Source: Clostridiaceae bacterium BL-3
GTDB taxonomy: Bacteria > Bacillota > Clostridia > Clostridiales > Clostridiaceae
DNA length: 64,000 nucleotides
Reading direction: 5' to 3'
Assembly (NCBI GenBank): GCA_902809985.1
Contig: CADDXC010000001.1
Coordinates: 1,922,001-1,986,000, forward strand
The notes below the pieces were generated by a model. It had not been told where the DNA came from. It saw only the letters and a program-made list of their open reading frames with translations, and did no database searches. Shown here one piece after another: positions 53,446 to 63,037 of the stretch. Position 1 is the first letter of the stretch; each line of letters opens with the position of its first letter. The position numbers and the translations under genes are program-made.

Positions 53446-54234
53446 TTATAATAATTTTGATTCCACAAGCTTACCCACTAAAACTTTCGCCGTTTTTTCC
53501 GGATTTACAGCTTCCATTATTTCACCACTGGACTGACGCTTTGGTGTAAAAGTTGCTTTTACCCTTGTAGGCGAACCATTGAGTCCAATTTTAGTAGTAT
53601 CGATATCGGGCACATCCGTCAAGTGAATCTCCTCTATTTCTGCTTTTAACGAGTCTATTTTCCCCCTAATAGTTGCATACCTCGGTTTATTGCTTTCCTT
53701 AGTCAAAGTACAGAGAACCGGTAATTTTGTTTCCACCACTTCTATACCTTCCTCCACCTGACGCTTTACAATACATTTACTCTTACTTATTTCAATATCA
53801 AGGACATAACTCAGTCTAGAAATTCCCAGATGCTCTGCAATGCTTGAACCTGTCTGTCCTGTATCTCCATCAATTGCCTGTTTTCCCACAAGGACAAAAT
53901 CAAAGGACCCTAATTTTTCAATTACCTTAGATAAAATATAACTAGTAGCATAGGTATCTGAACCACCAAAGGCCCTATCCGTAACTAAATATGCTTTATC
54001 GGCACCCATAGAAAGAGCTTCCCTTAAAACTTCCTTTGCATGGTCAGGCCCCATAGAAATTACAGTGACCCTTCCACCATATCTGTCTTTCAATTTAAGA
54101 GCTTGTTCTAAAGCATTTTTGTCAAATGGGTTTAAAATACTTGGAACTCCTTTACGAATGAGAGTATTTTTTACTGGATCAATTTTAATTTCCGTCGTAT
54201 CAGGAACCTGCTTAACGCAAACAACAATATTCAT
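53446..54234 (-). CDS. etfB: Electron transfer flavoprotein beta subunit
   Basis: A 262-residue EtfB/FixA: CVKQVPDTTEIKIDP, NPFDKNALEQAL, and the nucleotide site GKQAIDGDTGQTGSSIAEHLG (in pieces, about 123-142). Bifurcating EtfB proteins have AIDGDTAQVGP here; the GQTGSS variant leaves open whether this one bifurcates. Thirteen bp behind the acyl-CoA dehydrogenase, 16 bp before EtfA. Confidence 0.93.
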   Translation of the reverse strand: MNIVVCVKQVPDTTEIKIDPVKNTLIRKGVPSILNPFDKNALEQALKLKDRYGGRVTVISMGPDHAKEVLREALSMGADKAYLVTDRAFGGSDTYATSYILSKVIEKLGSFDFVLVGKQAIDGDTGQTGSSIAEHLGISRLSYVLDIEISKSKCIVKRQVEEGIEVVETKLPVLCTLTKESNKPRYATIRGKIDSLKAEIEEIHLTDVPDIDTTKIGLNGSPTRVKATFTPKRQSSGEIMEAVNPEKTAKVLVGKLVESKLL

Positions 54235-54246
54235 CTTGCTTCCCCC

Positions 54247-55389
54247 TTATTTATATTCCCTTTCTAATACACCTGCTATAGTCATTCTTTGGATTTGATT
54301 AGTTCCTTCAAAAATCTGAAATACTTTACAATCTCTCATAAGCTTTTCTACAGGGTACTCTTTGCTATATCCGTATCCGCCAAAAATTTGGACTGCATTG
54401 GACGTAACTTCTTGAGCACAATCAGATACAAAAGTCTTAGTAATAGCACCTTCCTTACGAACAAGATTTCCATTGTCCATTAACCGCATAGTATTATTTA
54501 CCAATACTCTAGATGCCTCTATTTTAATTGCCATATCAGCCAGCATCTGCTGTACCATCTGAAATTTAATAATAGGCTTGCCAAATTGTTTTCTTTCTTT
54601 TGCATATTTTATAGATTCATCTAAAGCCCTCTGCATAATACCTACTGCTAAAGTGGCAACGAAAGCTCTGGATAGATTAAGTGCATTTAATGCCAGTTTA
54701 AATCCGCCCCCATCTTTTCCCAGCATATTGGATGCAGGGACTCTGACATCTTCAAAAATGACATCCGTAGTATTTGATAAGCGGAGTCCCATTTTATCTT
54801 CATGTTTTCCAATAGTAATTCCCGCTGTATCTGCATCAATAATAAATGTCGAAATTCCATTATGTCCTGCTTCCGGATCAGTTTTGAAAAATCCTACAAA
54901 CAATGAAGCCAAGGCTCCATTTGTGATAAACGTCTTAGAGGCATTTAAAATATATTCATCTCCGTCTTTTACAGCAGTTCCCCTAATAGCTGCAGGATCT
55001 GAACCTGCATTGGGTTCAGTAAGTGCAAAAGATGCAAAATTGCCTTTCCCAATAACATCAGCAAAATACTTGCCCTGTTCAGGAGTACCGGAAAGAATCA
55101 CATTTCTTAAAGCAACAAATGTAGTAACAAAAGTAATTGCATAACCTGCATCAACCTTTGCCAGCTCTTCAAAAATCATAGCCGTAGTCTCATAGCTTAA
55201 ACCAGTTCCACCATAACTCTTAGGGATTTCAAGCATATGAAGCCCCATATCAAAAGAACACTTAAACATTTCTCTGGGACATTCGCCTTTTTCATCTAAT
55301 TCCTGAATATATGGCTTAATTTCATTTTCTGCCATCTCTTTTACAAGAGCAATTAATTCTTTCTGCTCCTTGGTATACAATAAGCTCAT
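54247..55389 (-). CDS. Acyl-CoA dehydrogenase
   Basis: About 380 residues from the ATG at 55389 (GAGGTGG before it). Complete fold: LTEPNAGSDPAAIRGTA, TFITNGALA, KMGLRLSNTTDV, RKQFGKPIIKFQMVQ, and the C-terminal QIFGGYGYSKEYPVEKLMRD with catalytic Glu in FEGTNQIQR (in pieces). Oxidises acyl-CoA or, with ETF and low-potential donors, reduces enoyl-CoA. Most like short-chain butyryl-type enzymes. First gene of the Etf/ligase operon. The 228 bp before it hold no gene. Confidence 0.92.
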   Translation of the reverse strand: MSLLYTKEQKELIALVKEMAENEIKPYIQELDEKGECPREMFKCSFDMGLHMLEIPKSYGGTGLSYETTAMIFEELAKVDAGYAITFVTTFVALRNVILSGTPEQGKYFADVIGKGNFASFALTEPNAGSDPAAIRGTAVKDGDEYILNASKTFITNGALASLFVGFFKTDPEAGHNGISTFIIDADTAGITIGKHEDKMGLRLSNTTDVIFEDVRVPASNMLGKDGGGFKLALNALNLSRAFVATLAVGIMQRALDESIKYAKERKQFGKPIIKFQMVQQMLADMAIKIEASRVLVNNTMRLMDNGNLVRKEGAITKTFVSDCAQEVTSNAVQIFGGYGYSKEYPVEKLMRDCKVFQIFEGTNQIQRMTIAGVLEREYK

Positions 55390-55635
55390 TAATTTTCCAC
55401 CTCTCATTATTTTTCAAGCAGTTCTAATTCTCTTTTAGATCCCAAGTGTATATATTGAATGTATTTCATAATATCTTTTCCATGTAATAACTGCTATTTT
55501 AGATACAGCAAGGCTTCCGGATCAAATTCTTGCATATAGCCGAATAAGTCCGGATTAACTCAAAAATACTTTCACAAAGCATTTCTACTTTAGAACTAAA
55601 ATATTTTTTCCACCTTGCAAATTATAATAAGAAAA

Positions 55636-56802
55636 TTAATCAATAACACCGCCACTTGCAATTAATTTTCTCGCAGCCGTTAATCTTTGAACCGATCTAG
55701 GTCCCTCTTCTAACCACATTGCACGACAATCACGATACATTCTTTCTACCGGTCCATAAGGATTGTCTTCAAAATATCCAATACCACCAAATATCTCCAG
55801 ACAATAATCAGACACTAATTTTACGGTATTTATACTATGAAGCTTACACATAGCTGCTTTCATTTCAATATCTTTACCTTCTTCATAATCTTTAGCAAAA
55901 TTATAGTTCATCATTCTCAGTGCAAATATTTCAGTACCCATATCTGCAATCATCTGCTGTATTGCTTGTCTTTTAACCAACGGTTTACCAAATGTGACTC
56001 TGTCTTTTGCTCTCGCAATAGCCATTTCCAGCATCCTTTGTGCCATGCCGAGATTACTCACTGCTATATGAGCCCTTGACACAGATAATGAGTGTATTGC
56101 CACCTTAAGTCCGTCTCCTTCTTTACCAAGTAGATACTTCTTGTTAACTCTCATATTGGTAAATTTTAATCCTGCATGCCCGGCACCGCGACATCCCATC
56201 ATATGAGGCATAGGAACGACTTCATAACCAGGAGTATTAACTGGTACAAAGAAAGCAGATAATCTCTTATCATTAGGAGCATCTGGATCAGTAACAGTAA
56301 TTACATATGCAAATTCACAACAATCTGTATGAGAAATCAAAGTCTTTTCACCATTTATTATGTAGTCATCACCATCTCTTACAGCCCTTGTATGCAAATC
56401 TGCACCTGTACCACCCGTTTTTTCCGTTAAAGCAAAGCAGGTAAAAATTGTCTTGTCCTGAAATTTGTCCATATATTCATCTTTCAATTCTCTATTTCCA
56501 AAATCATCGAGAATTCTCCAGTTCATATCTACTGCATAATGAAGGTGCATACGCATTCCTCCTGGTCCCCTGCTGAACTCTTCCTGTACTTGTAATATCT
56601 GCAATGGGCTCAATCCCCATCCACCATATTTCTCCGGCAACGCACATCTATATAAATTGTTTTGAATTGCCAGGTCAAAGAATTTCTGAGGGAACTTATT
56701 TGTTACCTCAACTTCTTTCTGAATTTCCTCAAAAGGACCTTCAGCTAAAGCTCTCACCTGCTTTAAGTATGCTTTGAATTCGTTTTCGCTTAATTTTGAC
56801 AC
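55636..56802 (-). CDS. Acyl-CoA dehydrogenase, CaiA-like
   Basis: A 388-residue paralogue: LTEKTGGTGADLHTRAV, INGEKTLISHTDCCEFA, GCRGAGHAGLKFTNM, RVTFGKPLVKRQAIQQMI, IFGGIGYFEDNPYGPVERMYRD and the Glu in LEEGPRSVQR. The EEGPR in place of EGTNQ and the GADLH segment set it apart from the 54247 enzyme and point to crotonobetainyl-CoA reductase-like members. Own promoter with the paired 15-mers at 56874-56920. Confidence 0.88.
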   Translation of the reverse strand: MSKLSENEFKAYLKQVRALAEGPFEEIQKEVEVTNKFPQKFFDLAIQNNLYRCALPEKYGGWGLSPLQILQVQEEFSRGPGGMRMHLHYAVDMNWRILDDFGNRELKDEYMDKFQDKTIFTCFALTEKTGGTGADLHTRAVRDGDDYIINGEKTLISHTDCCEFAYVITVTDPDAPNDKRLSAFFVPVNTPGYEVVPMPHMMGCRGAGHAGLKFTNMRVNKKYLLGKEGDGLKVAIHSLSVSRAHIAVSNLGMAQRMLEMAIARAKDRVTFGKPLVKRQAIQQMIADMGTEIFALRMMNYNFAKDYEEGKDIEMKAAMCKLHSINTVKLVSDYCLEIFGGIGYFEDNPYGPVERMYRDCRAMWLEEGPRSVQRLTAARKLIASGGVID

Positions 56803-56873
56803 CTTACTACCTCCCTGATATTTTGTAAAAACTTCTATGCTTCCATTTTAGTTAAACGTTTATTATATTTCCA

Positions 56874-56920
56874 ATAGTTACTAATTATCATTTTTGTCAC
56901 TATCAATAGTTATTAACTAT
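56874..56920 (-). promoter_or_regulatory. Paired 15-mer operator before the CaiA-like gene
   Basis: ATAGTTACTAATTAT (56874-56888) and ATAGTTATTAACTAT (56906-56920), 32 bp apart. The same two sequences at the same spacing stand before the MFS gene (58447 and 58479). Both fit the T-N11-A form of LysR boxes. Confidence 0.75.
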
Positions 56921-57000
56921 AATTTTGAGGGAAAGACATACTTATCTAACATACACAAATAGCCAAAAATAGGAGACTGCCATACAAGACAAATCAAAAT

Positions 57001-57052
57001 TATAAAAATAGAGTACTGTAAAGTTATTTTAAAAAATAACTTTACAGTACTC
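57001..57052 (-). terminator. Rho-independent terminator of the MFS gene
   Basis: Perfect 20-bp arms (57011-57030 with 57033-57052) followed on the minus strand by TATTTTTA; the other side is T-rich as well, so it may work both ways. Confidence 0.8.
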
Positions 57053-57073
57053 CTTTTCTCAAATAATCAAAAA

Positions 57074-58372
57074 TTACACTTGTACTTTTTTATCTGATAA
57101 TTTTCTCTTAGATATAGGTACTATAGGTCTCACTTGACTTGTCAATAAAATAATTGCACCCAGTATAGATATGCCTGCACCCAGATACAAAGCACTTGAG
57201 TATCCATAACTATCAACTATTATCCCTGTAAGCAACGGAGCTGATATACCTCCTATTGTAGCGAAAGTCGCATAAAGTCCAGTAATTTTTCCTGCATCTT
57301 TGGAAGAGAAGATCATAGGCATAGAATAATACCCTCCCATTGTTAAACACAATATACCATTTGATATGGATATAAGTACAACTGCGGAAATAGGATCTGA
57401 TGCCCTGGAGCCCAATACAAGTAATATTCCTGCCCCCACCATTCCAATAAGTGGAAATAATTTTCTACCCATATTATGCCCAAATTTCTTAGCTGCTTTG
57501 TCTGCTAGCCATCCCCCAATAGGATATGTAAAAGTTGCAACAATATAGGGCATCATCGTATAAATAGCACTTGCTCCCATTTCAAATCCCCTTCCTTTTA
57601 CAAAATATGTAGGAAGCCACGTCATAAACAGATAAAATAAATAATTGGTACAGAAAAATGACAATGCACCTGTCCATACAGACAGCGTAGAAAATATGTC
57701 CTTATAAGTGAGATCATTATCTTCATTTGGACTGGAGCTGTCATCCGATGTCTTCTTCCTTATATACGTCAGTTCTTCCTTACTTATTTTAGCATAATCT
57801 TCTGGCCTGTCCTTTCCAAATTTCCACCAAATAACTACCCAAATTGGTGCTAGAAATGCAAATGAATGAAATACCATCTGCCAACTCCATATTTTAATAA
57901 TCCAAGCCGAAAGCGGCATTGCACATGCAATACCCATGGAAACACCCATTATACTTATACCCCATGCCAGTCCCGATTCTTTTTTAGGTACCCATTTTGC
58001 AATAATTGTAGACATGGCTGGAAGTGAAACACCTTCACCCATCCCCATCACTATACGTATTACAACCATAAGGCCTATTGTTGATCCAAATGGAGTAAGG
58101 AAAACAAATACGGACCACCATATGGCTCCAAACATAACAACTCTTCCGCCACCAAAACGATCTGCCAGCCATCCTCCTAAAATCTGAGTACAAGCATATC
58201 CAATAAAAAAAGCTGTGGAAACTAAACCAAATTCACTGGCATTCCATCCAAAATAATTTATCATTTCCGGACCTGCCATAGACATACAGGATCTATCCAT
58301 ATATAAGATTAAATAACATAACGTCAGTAATAGAACGATTCTCCATCTTTTATTTCCAATTTTTATATCCAT
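57074..58372 (-). CDS. MFS transporter (organic anion type)
   Basis: A 432-residue paralogue of the 47850 carrier: same GNKRW start, DRSCMSMAGPEMINYFGWN after helix 1, GGWLADRFGGGR loop, 12 helices. A single-gene unit with the paired 15-mer operator upstream and a terminator downstream. Substrate probably related to the CoA-linked pathway. Confidence 0.88.
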   Translation of the reverse strand: MDIKIGNKRWRIVLLLTLCYLILYMDRSCMSMAGPEMINYFGWNASEFGLVSTAFFIGYACTQILGGWLADRFGGGRVVMFGAIWWSVFVFLTPFGSTIGLMVVIRIVMGMGEGVSLPAMSTIIAKWVPKKESGLAWGISIMGVSMGIACAMPLSAWIIKIWSWQMVFHSFAFLAPIWVVIWWKFGKDRPEDYAKISKEELTYIRKKTSDDSSSPNEDNDLTYKDIFSTLSVWTGALSFFCTNYLFYLFMTWLPTYFVKGRGFEMGASAIYTMMPYIVATFTYPIGGWLADKAAKKFGHNMGRKLFPLIGMVGAGILLVLGSRASDPISAVVLISISNGILCLTMGGYYSMPMIFSSKDAGKITGLYATFATIGGISAPLLTGIIVDSYGYSSALYLGAGISILGAIILLTSQVRPIVPISKRKLSDKKVQV

Positions 58373-58446
58373 TTTACTCCTCCTAACATTCTTAAATTTA
58401 ATAATTCGTCATTTTAAATTTTACTTAAACATCTGTTTTATTTCCA

Positions 58447-58493
58447 ATAGTTACTAATTATTGCTTTTATTGTTATTAATAGTTATTAACTAT
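58447..58493 (-). promoter_or_regulatory. Paired 15-mer operator before the MFS gene
   Basis: ATAGTTACTAATTAT (58447-58461) and ATAGTTATTAACTAT (58479-58493), identical in sequence and spacing to 56874-56920, and 75 bp from the start codon (72 bp there). The rest of 58494-58677 has only the weak hairpin noted at 58621. Confidence 0.75.
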
Positions 58494-58620
58494 AATTTGA
58501 TAGAGAGATATACTTGTCCAATATAAACAGATAGCTAAAAATTAGTATTTTCCGAAAAAATAAAAAAACCTCAAGAAGAGTATTATTTTAAAATTTTACA
58601 AACTATGACTTGTCAAAATA

Positions 58621-58655
58621 TAAAAATAAGGCTCACCCTATTAGGCAAGCCTCAC
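58621..58655 (-). terminator. Possible terminator of the 47-residue ORF
   Basis: Short stem (AGGCT at 58629-58633 with AGCCT at 58648-58652) and then TTATTTTTA on the minus strand, 23 bp behind the stop. Confidence 0.4.
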
Positions 58656-58677
58656 TTACAATTTAATTCTATTTAGA

Positions 58678-58821
58678 TCACACTTCATCACTCATTAGTC
58701 GTCTGGCAAATAACTTGGAATGCTTAATTTTATCATCCGTTATAAAAACAGATCTATAACCAAGATCTCTTTCAGCAAGCATTCCAATATATTTTAATTG
58801 AGTAAGAATACAATATTTCAT
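58678..58821 (-). CDS. 47-residue protein of unknown function
   Basis: ATG at 58821 with GAGAGGT six bases before; 26 bp behind the phosphotransacylase stop, so co-transcribed with it. Sequence has KYCILTQLKYIGMLAERDLGY, in pieces, and a basic stretch KHSKLFARRL. Good ribosome site and a following terminator-like stem support a real gene. No family recognised. Confidence 0.55.
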   Translation of the reverse strand: MKYCILTQLKYIGMLAERDLGYRSVFITDDKIKHSKLFARRLMSDEV

Positions 58822-58847
58822 TTCATACCTCTCTTTCAAATAACTTA

Positions 58848-59750
58848 TCACGAAATGTAACTTGCTAAGGCTACTGAAAGTAATTTATTTTTTATCATAT
58901 CAGTCCTTGAAGTCATTATAATTGGTATTTTCGCTCCCATTACTGCTGCTGCTACATCTTTATGTGCATAGTATGTAAGTGCTTTTGTCAAAACATTACC
59001 TACCTGCAAATTAGGTGCTACAAGGATATCTGCTTTTCCTGCAACCTCACTTTTAATTCCTTTATGCTTTGCTGCCTCCAGTGATATTGCATTATCCAAT
59101 GCAAAAGGTCCATCAATTACTGCATTTTTTATTTGATCTCTGTCACCCATTTTGCTTAGTATTGCAGCCTCTACTGTATCTTGTATTGTTGGGTTTATTA
59201 TTTCAAGTGCGGATAGCAGAGCTACCCTTGGTTTTTTATATCCTATTTTTCTTGCTAGTGATACTGCATTTTCTATGATTTGCTTTTTTTCATCCAAATT
59301 AGGTTGTATTGCCATAGCACAATCAGTCAGTAATTGAAGCCCTTCTCCAAACTCCTTGTCAAAGACTGAGATCTGACTTATCAATCTACCCGCATTCAAT
59401 CCATTTTCTTTATTAAGCACTGATTTTAGAAATGTACTTGTATGCAGCAGTCCTTTCATTATTATATCTGCCTCACCTTTTACTATAAATTCCACTGCTT
59501 TTTCTACAGCCTTTCTATTGTCAGGCTCATCAATTGTTTCACATAATAGTCTCTTATTATTTTTAATTGCTATTTTTTCTATTTTTTCTTTATCTCCTAC
59601 AAGTATAAATTCTCCTAATTTAAGTTCTGTAGCCTTTTCAACTATTTCCAATATATCCAAATCCTCTGCTGCAGCTACAATGATCCTTTTCTTTTTTCCC
59701 CATCTTTTTGATTTAATTTGCTCTATTAAATCATTAAGATTTTTTATCAT
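58848..59750 (-). CDS. ptb: Phosphate acyltransferase (Ptb/Pta family)
   Basis: 300 residues from the ATG at 59750 (GGGGGAAG before it; an upstream in-frame start at 59822 would add 24 residues without site). Phosphate acetyl/butyryltransferase fold: IVAAAEDLDIL, ADIIMKGLLHTSTFLKSVL, DCAMAIQPNL, VALLSALE, DGPFALDNAIS, VGNVLTKAL. Converts acyl-CoA plus phosphate to acyl phosphate. No butyrate kinase is next to it, so its acyl phosphate must be used by a kinase elsewhere. Could recover ATP from the CoA ester made by this region's pathway. Confidence 0.85.
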   Translation of the reverse strand: MIKNLNDLIEQIKSKRWGKKKRIIVAAAEDLDILEIVEKATELKLGEFILVGDKEKIEKIAIKNNKRLLCETIDEPDNRKAVEKAVEFIVKGEADIIMKGLLHTSTFLKSVLNKENGLNAGRLISQISVFDKEFGEGLQLLTDCAMAIQPNLDEKKQIIENAVSLARKIGYKKPRVALLSALEIINPTIQDTVEAAILSKMGDRDQIKNAVIDGPFALDNAISLEAAKHKGIKSEVAGKADILVAPNLQVGNVLTKALTYYAHKDVAAAVMGAKIPIIMTSRTDMIKNKLLSVALASYIS

Positions 59751-59939
59751 TTTTCTTCCCCCTAAGTACCACTTTGCTTTTTCTTCACCCTTTAAACACC
59801 TTAGATAGAATACGTTCAGCAAGCAAATAATTTTTTCCTTTAAGCTTAGCTGCTGTCCCTATTATTTTATTTTACAAATTACAAGTAAAAAATGCTACCT
59901 CCTTTGAAAATTATTTTCATTAGAGATAGCCCTTTAATT

Positions 59940-60860
59940 TTAAAACGATTCAATTTTCTCATTGCAAAAGCAATCATATTTGACTTGTGACAATATATGA
60001 ATGAATTTCTTTATCGCTGGATTATTATTTGATTTTCTCCAGGCTGCAATAACATCAAAAGAATATTGTTCTCCCTTAAGTGGTATAAAACAAATTTTTT
60101 TGCTTGCATTAACCTTGAGCCTTTGTGGTACAATTGCAACACCATATCCCGCTTCGACCATCAATAATGAAGAATTTATACACTTATATCGAATCTTCCT
60201 ATCTTGGGATAATTTTTCCGAATTAAAAATCTCATTCACAAATGTAGCATATCCATTAAAATCATCATTTGAAGGCATTAAAATACGTTCTGAATTCAGT
60301 TCATGAATCGTAACATTTCGCTGCTTAGCTAAGGGATGATCATTACATACTACAGCGCAAAGGACATCTTCATATAGCTTGTACGTATTGCACCAAGATA
60401 GAATATCTTTATCAAAATTGACTGTCAGGATTAAATCGAAATCACTATTTTTAAGCTTTTGAGCTAATTTTCCATATTCACAAGCCATTAATTTTAATTC
60501 AATATGAGGGTAATGTTTTTTAAATAGCTGTATAGATGATACAAGAATATCTTTAGTATGTGCATATAAATAACCGATTTTCAATTCCGCTTTAATTCCA
60601 TATACTGCCATTTTTACTTTTTTCATACCTTCATCATATCGGTTTACAATAGCAATGGCCTCTACTAAAAATAATTTTCCTATTGCAGTCAATTCAACAC
60701 CATGGTGGTTTCTTACCAATAAAGTTAAGCCAATTTTTTTCTCCAATAAAGCGATATGCTTACTAAGTACAGATTGTGTAATATAGAGCTGCTGTGCTGT
60801 TATACTAAAATTCAAGTTTTTAGAAAGCACAATAAACTCACGTAATAAGCTAATTGGCAT
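59940..60860 (-). CDS. LysR-family transcriptional regulator
   Basis: A 306-residue LTTR: HTH at about 1-60 (NFSITAQQLYITQSVLSKHIALLEKKIG in pieces, LTAIGKLF), effector domain following. Divergent from the LysR gene at 61036; a candidate for binding the paired 15-mers. CbbR/CysL-type fold of typical length. Confidence 0.9.
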   Translation of the reverse strand: MPISLLREFIVLSKNLNFSITAQQLYITQSVLSKHIALLEKKIGLTLLVRNHHGVELTAIGKLFLVEAIAIVNRYDEGMKKVKMAVYGIKAELKIGYLYAHTKDILVSSIQLFKKHYPHIELKLMACEYGKLAQKLKNSDFDLILTVNFDKDILSWCNTYKLYEDVLCAVVCNDHPLAKQRNVTIHELNSERILMPSNDDFNGYATFVNEIFNSEKLSQDRKIRYKCINSSLLMVEAGYGVAIVPQRLKVNASKKICFIPLKGEQYSFDVIAAWRKSNNNPAIKKFIHILSQVKYDCFCNEKIESF

Positions 60861-60978
60861 CTCATATTTCCCCTCTTTATATTTTAAATATTGCCTTATA
60901 ACAATACATTTCTTTGAAATAGTTTACATTAAATTGTATCTTAAAAGGCTGCTTCATTATCAAGATACCAAAATCGAT

Positions 60979-61028
60979 ACTTGTAATCAATTTTAAATTA
61001 TTATATAATTGATTCAAAAATGGAATAG
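60979..61028 (+). repeat. 50-bp promoter repeat, copy 1 (before the LysR gene)
   Basis: About 50 bp from ACTTGTAATCAA to TGGAATAG, with TTATATAATTGATTC in the middle, match 63038-63087 in all but a handful of positions. It ends 7 bp before the LysR start codon. Confidence 0.75.
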
Positions 61029-61035
61029 GTGAGTT

Positions 61036-61926
61036 ATGATGACAGAAGAACAATTAAAATATTTTGTAACCATAATAGACACGGGCAGTTACATGGAAAC
61101 CGCCTTAGAGTTAAATATTGCCCAATCTTCTGTCAGCAAACAAATACAGGCACTGGAACGTGAATTAGGTGTCCAGCTTTTTAATCGCCGCCGCAGGCAT
61201 GTAAAATTAACAGAGGAAGGAAAACAATTATTACCCCAGGCCCGACATATATTAGGAGAAATCTATCATCTAAAATACATGGCAAAAAAACTACAACCTG
61301 GATACAAATACAGAATAACAGTATTAACTCTGCCTATAATGAGCTGTTTCGGCTTTCACATTCCAGTAAGCAGATTTGAATTGGAAAACCCTTCATTTAT
61401 AATTAACCTCAAGGAATTGGAAGAGCCTCAATTATTTCGTAAATTGCTAGGCAATAATTTTGACATAGCATTGACCTATTGGGATGAACAAAACTTAACC
61501 AACGGCAAAAACCCGTTTGTCCCTGTTTCAACGGATAAAATTGTCCTGGCAGTTCACAAAGACAATCCCCTGGCAAAACTAGACCACATTACTCAGGAAC
61601 AATTAAAAAATATCCCTCTTATGCTGATGGAAACCTATACATGCATATCCCATCTATGCATGGCTTTTTTCGAAGAACATCATATTGTCCCGAATATTAT
61701 ATTTAGAGGAAGACCTGAAACTATTTTAGGCGGTGTGGAAGCTAAACTTGGTTCTGCTTTAATAGCATGTAAACTGGCCAGCCAATTACTAGCTAACAAT
61801 GTTGTCTTAATACCTATCTCCCCCAGTATTCCAGCTACATTGGGAGCTGTTATCAACAAACACAGTCAAAAAAATCCCAAGGTCAGAGAATTAATTAAAA
61901 TGTTAATTGATAGAAACAATGAATGA
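61036..61926 (+). CDS. LysR-family transcriptional regulator
   Basis: A 296-residue LTTR: HTH EQLKYFVTIIDTGSYMETALELNIAQSSVSKQIQALE in pieces, RRHVKLTEEG, then the effector domain. Start at the first or second of two adjacent ATG. Convergent with MoaA (3 bp apart). The promoter repeat it shares with the oxidoreductase gene at 63264 suggests it controls that gene and itself. Confidence 0.9.
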   Translation: MMTEEQLKYFVTIIDTGSYMETALELNIAQSSVSKQIQALERELGVQLFNRRRRHVKLTEEGKQLLPQARHILGEIYHLKYMAKKLQPGYKYRITVLTLPIMSCFGFHIPVSRFELENPSFIINLKELEEPQLFRKLLGNNFDIALTYWDEQNLTNGKNPFVPVSTDKIVLAVHKDNPLAKLDHITQEQLKNIPLMLMETYTCISHLCMAFFEEHHIVPNIIFRGRPETILGGVEAKLGSALIACKLASQLLANNVVLIPISPSIPATLGAVINKHSQKNPKVRELIKMLIDRNNE

Positions 61927-61929
61927 TCA

Positions 61930-62886
61930 TTATCCTCCTATAGCCGTCATGTTCCTCTTTACATACTCTCCCTTCTCCAGATTATGTTCCTTAGGTTTGT
62001 TGTTAATTGAGTCAATTATTATTTTTTTCAAATTTCCTCCATTTCTCAGTGCCGATTTCAAATCTATTTCATAATCTGAAAGGAGGCAGTCTTTGAGCTT
62101 ACCATCTGCTGTCAATCTGACTCTGTTGCAATTTCTACAGAACTTATGGGAAACAGGACTTATAAGTCCCACCCTACCTTTCCCATCAGGTAATTTATAG
62201 TATTCAGCTGGCGATGACACATCTTTTCTTTCAATTTTTTTTAATTCTTTAACTTTCTCTAAAACCGTTTTATTGGATATAAATTTATTCAGTGACCAGT
62301 CCTTTGTCCGTCCAATGGGCATAAGTTCAATAAATCTGACATCTATTTTCTCATATTTTGTTAGATTGACAAAGCTTTCTATCTCACTGTCATTAAATCC
62401 GCTGATCAAAACCGTGTTTAATTTTATCGGCGCAAGTCCCACTTTCCTAGCTTCTTCAATTCCCTCAAAAACATCTTTCAGGCATCCTCCCCTAGTTACA
62501 TCATAGTATTTCTTCTGATCTAAAGTATCCAGACTAACATTTACCCTATTGAGGCCTGCATTTTTTAAATTTCCGGCATACTTTTTGAGAAGTATTCCAT
62601 TTGTAGTCATGGCAAAATCTTTAATTTTATTTAACTTGCCTATGTTTTCAATTAGATTTATGATGCCCTTTCTAATTAGAGGTTCTCCTCCTGTTATTCT
62701 TATTTTTTTTATTCCCAGTGACACAAAAATTTTTGCCAGTTTATATATTTCCTCCAGCCTCAATATCTGATCATGTTGTATCTTTGTTATACCTTTTTCA
62801 GGCATACAATATCTACATCTGAGATTGCATAAATCTGTAACGGATATTCTCAAATAATTTATGTTTCTTTCATATGAATCTATCAT
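61930..62886 (-). CDS. moaA: GTP 3',8-cyclase MoaA (molybdenum cofactor synthesis)
   Basis: A 318-residue radical SAM enzyme: CNLRCRYC cluster motif (about 17-24), TGGEPLIRKG, LDTLD, and the second cluster FCRNCNRVRLTADGKLKDCL in which three Cys bind the C-terminal 4Fe-4S. The C-terminus ends in Gly-Gly, needed for activity. First step of molybdopterin formation from GTP. Next to a molybdopterin oxidoreductase, so it probably supplies that enzyme. Ribosome site GGAGG. Confidence 0.93.
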   Translation of the reverse strand: MIDSYERNINYLRISVTDLCNLRCRYCMPEKGITKIQHDQILRLEEIYKLAKIFVSLGIKKIRITGGEPLIRKGIINLIENIGKLNKIKDFAMTTNGILLKKYAGNLKNAGLNRVNVSLDTLDQKKYYDVTRGGCLKDVFEGIEEARKVGLAPIKLNTVLISGFNDSEIESFVNLTKYEKIDVRFIELMPIGRTKDWSLNKFISNKTVLEKVKELKKIERKDVSSPAEYYKLPDGKGRVGLISPVSHKFCRNCNRVRLTADGKLKDCLLSDYEIDLKSALRNGGNLKKIIIDSINNKPKEHNLEKGEYVKRNMTAIGG

Positions 62887-63037
62887 ATTATTCCTCCATC
62901 ACGTGACTCCTATACTCACGCATCTTTAAACATCCACCAAAATTAATATATCTATCTAAATATTGTTTAATCGTTTTTAATAGATGATAAACGTCTCTTA
63001 AACAATTATCCATTTAATTTAGTAAATCATAATTTGT

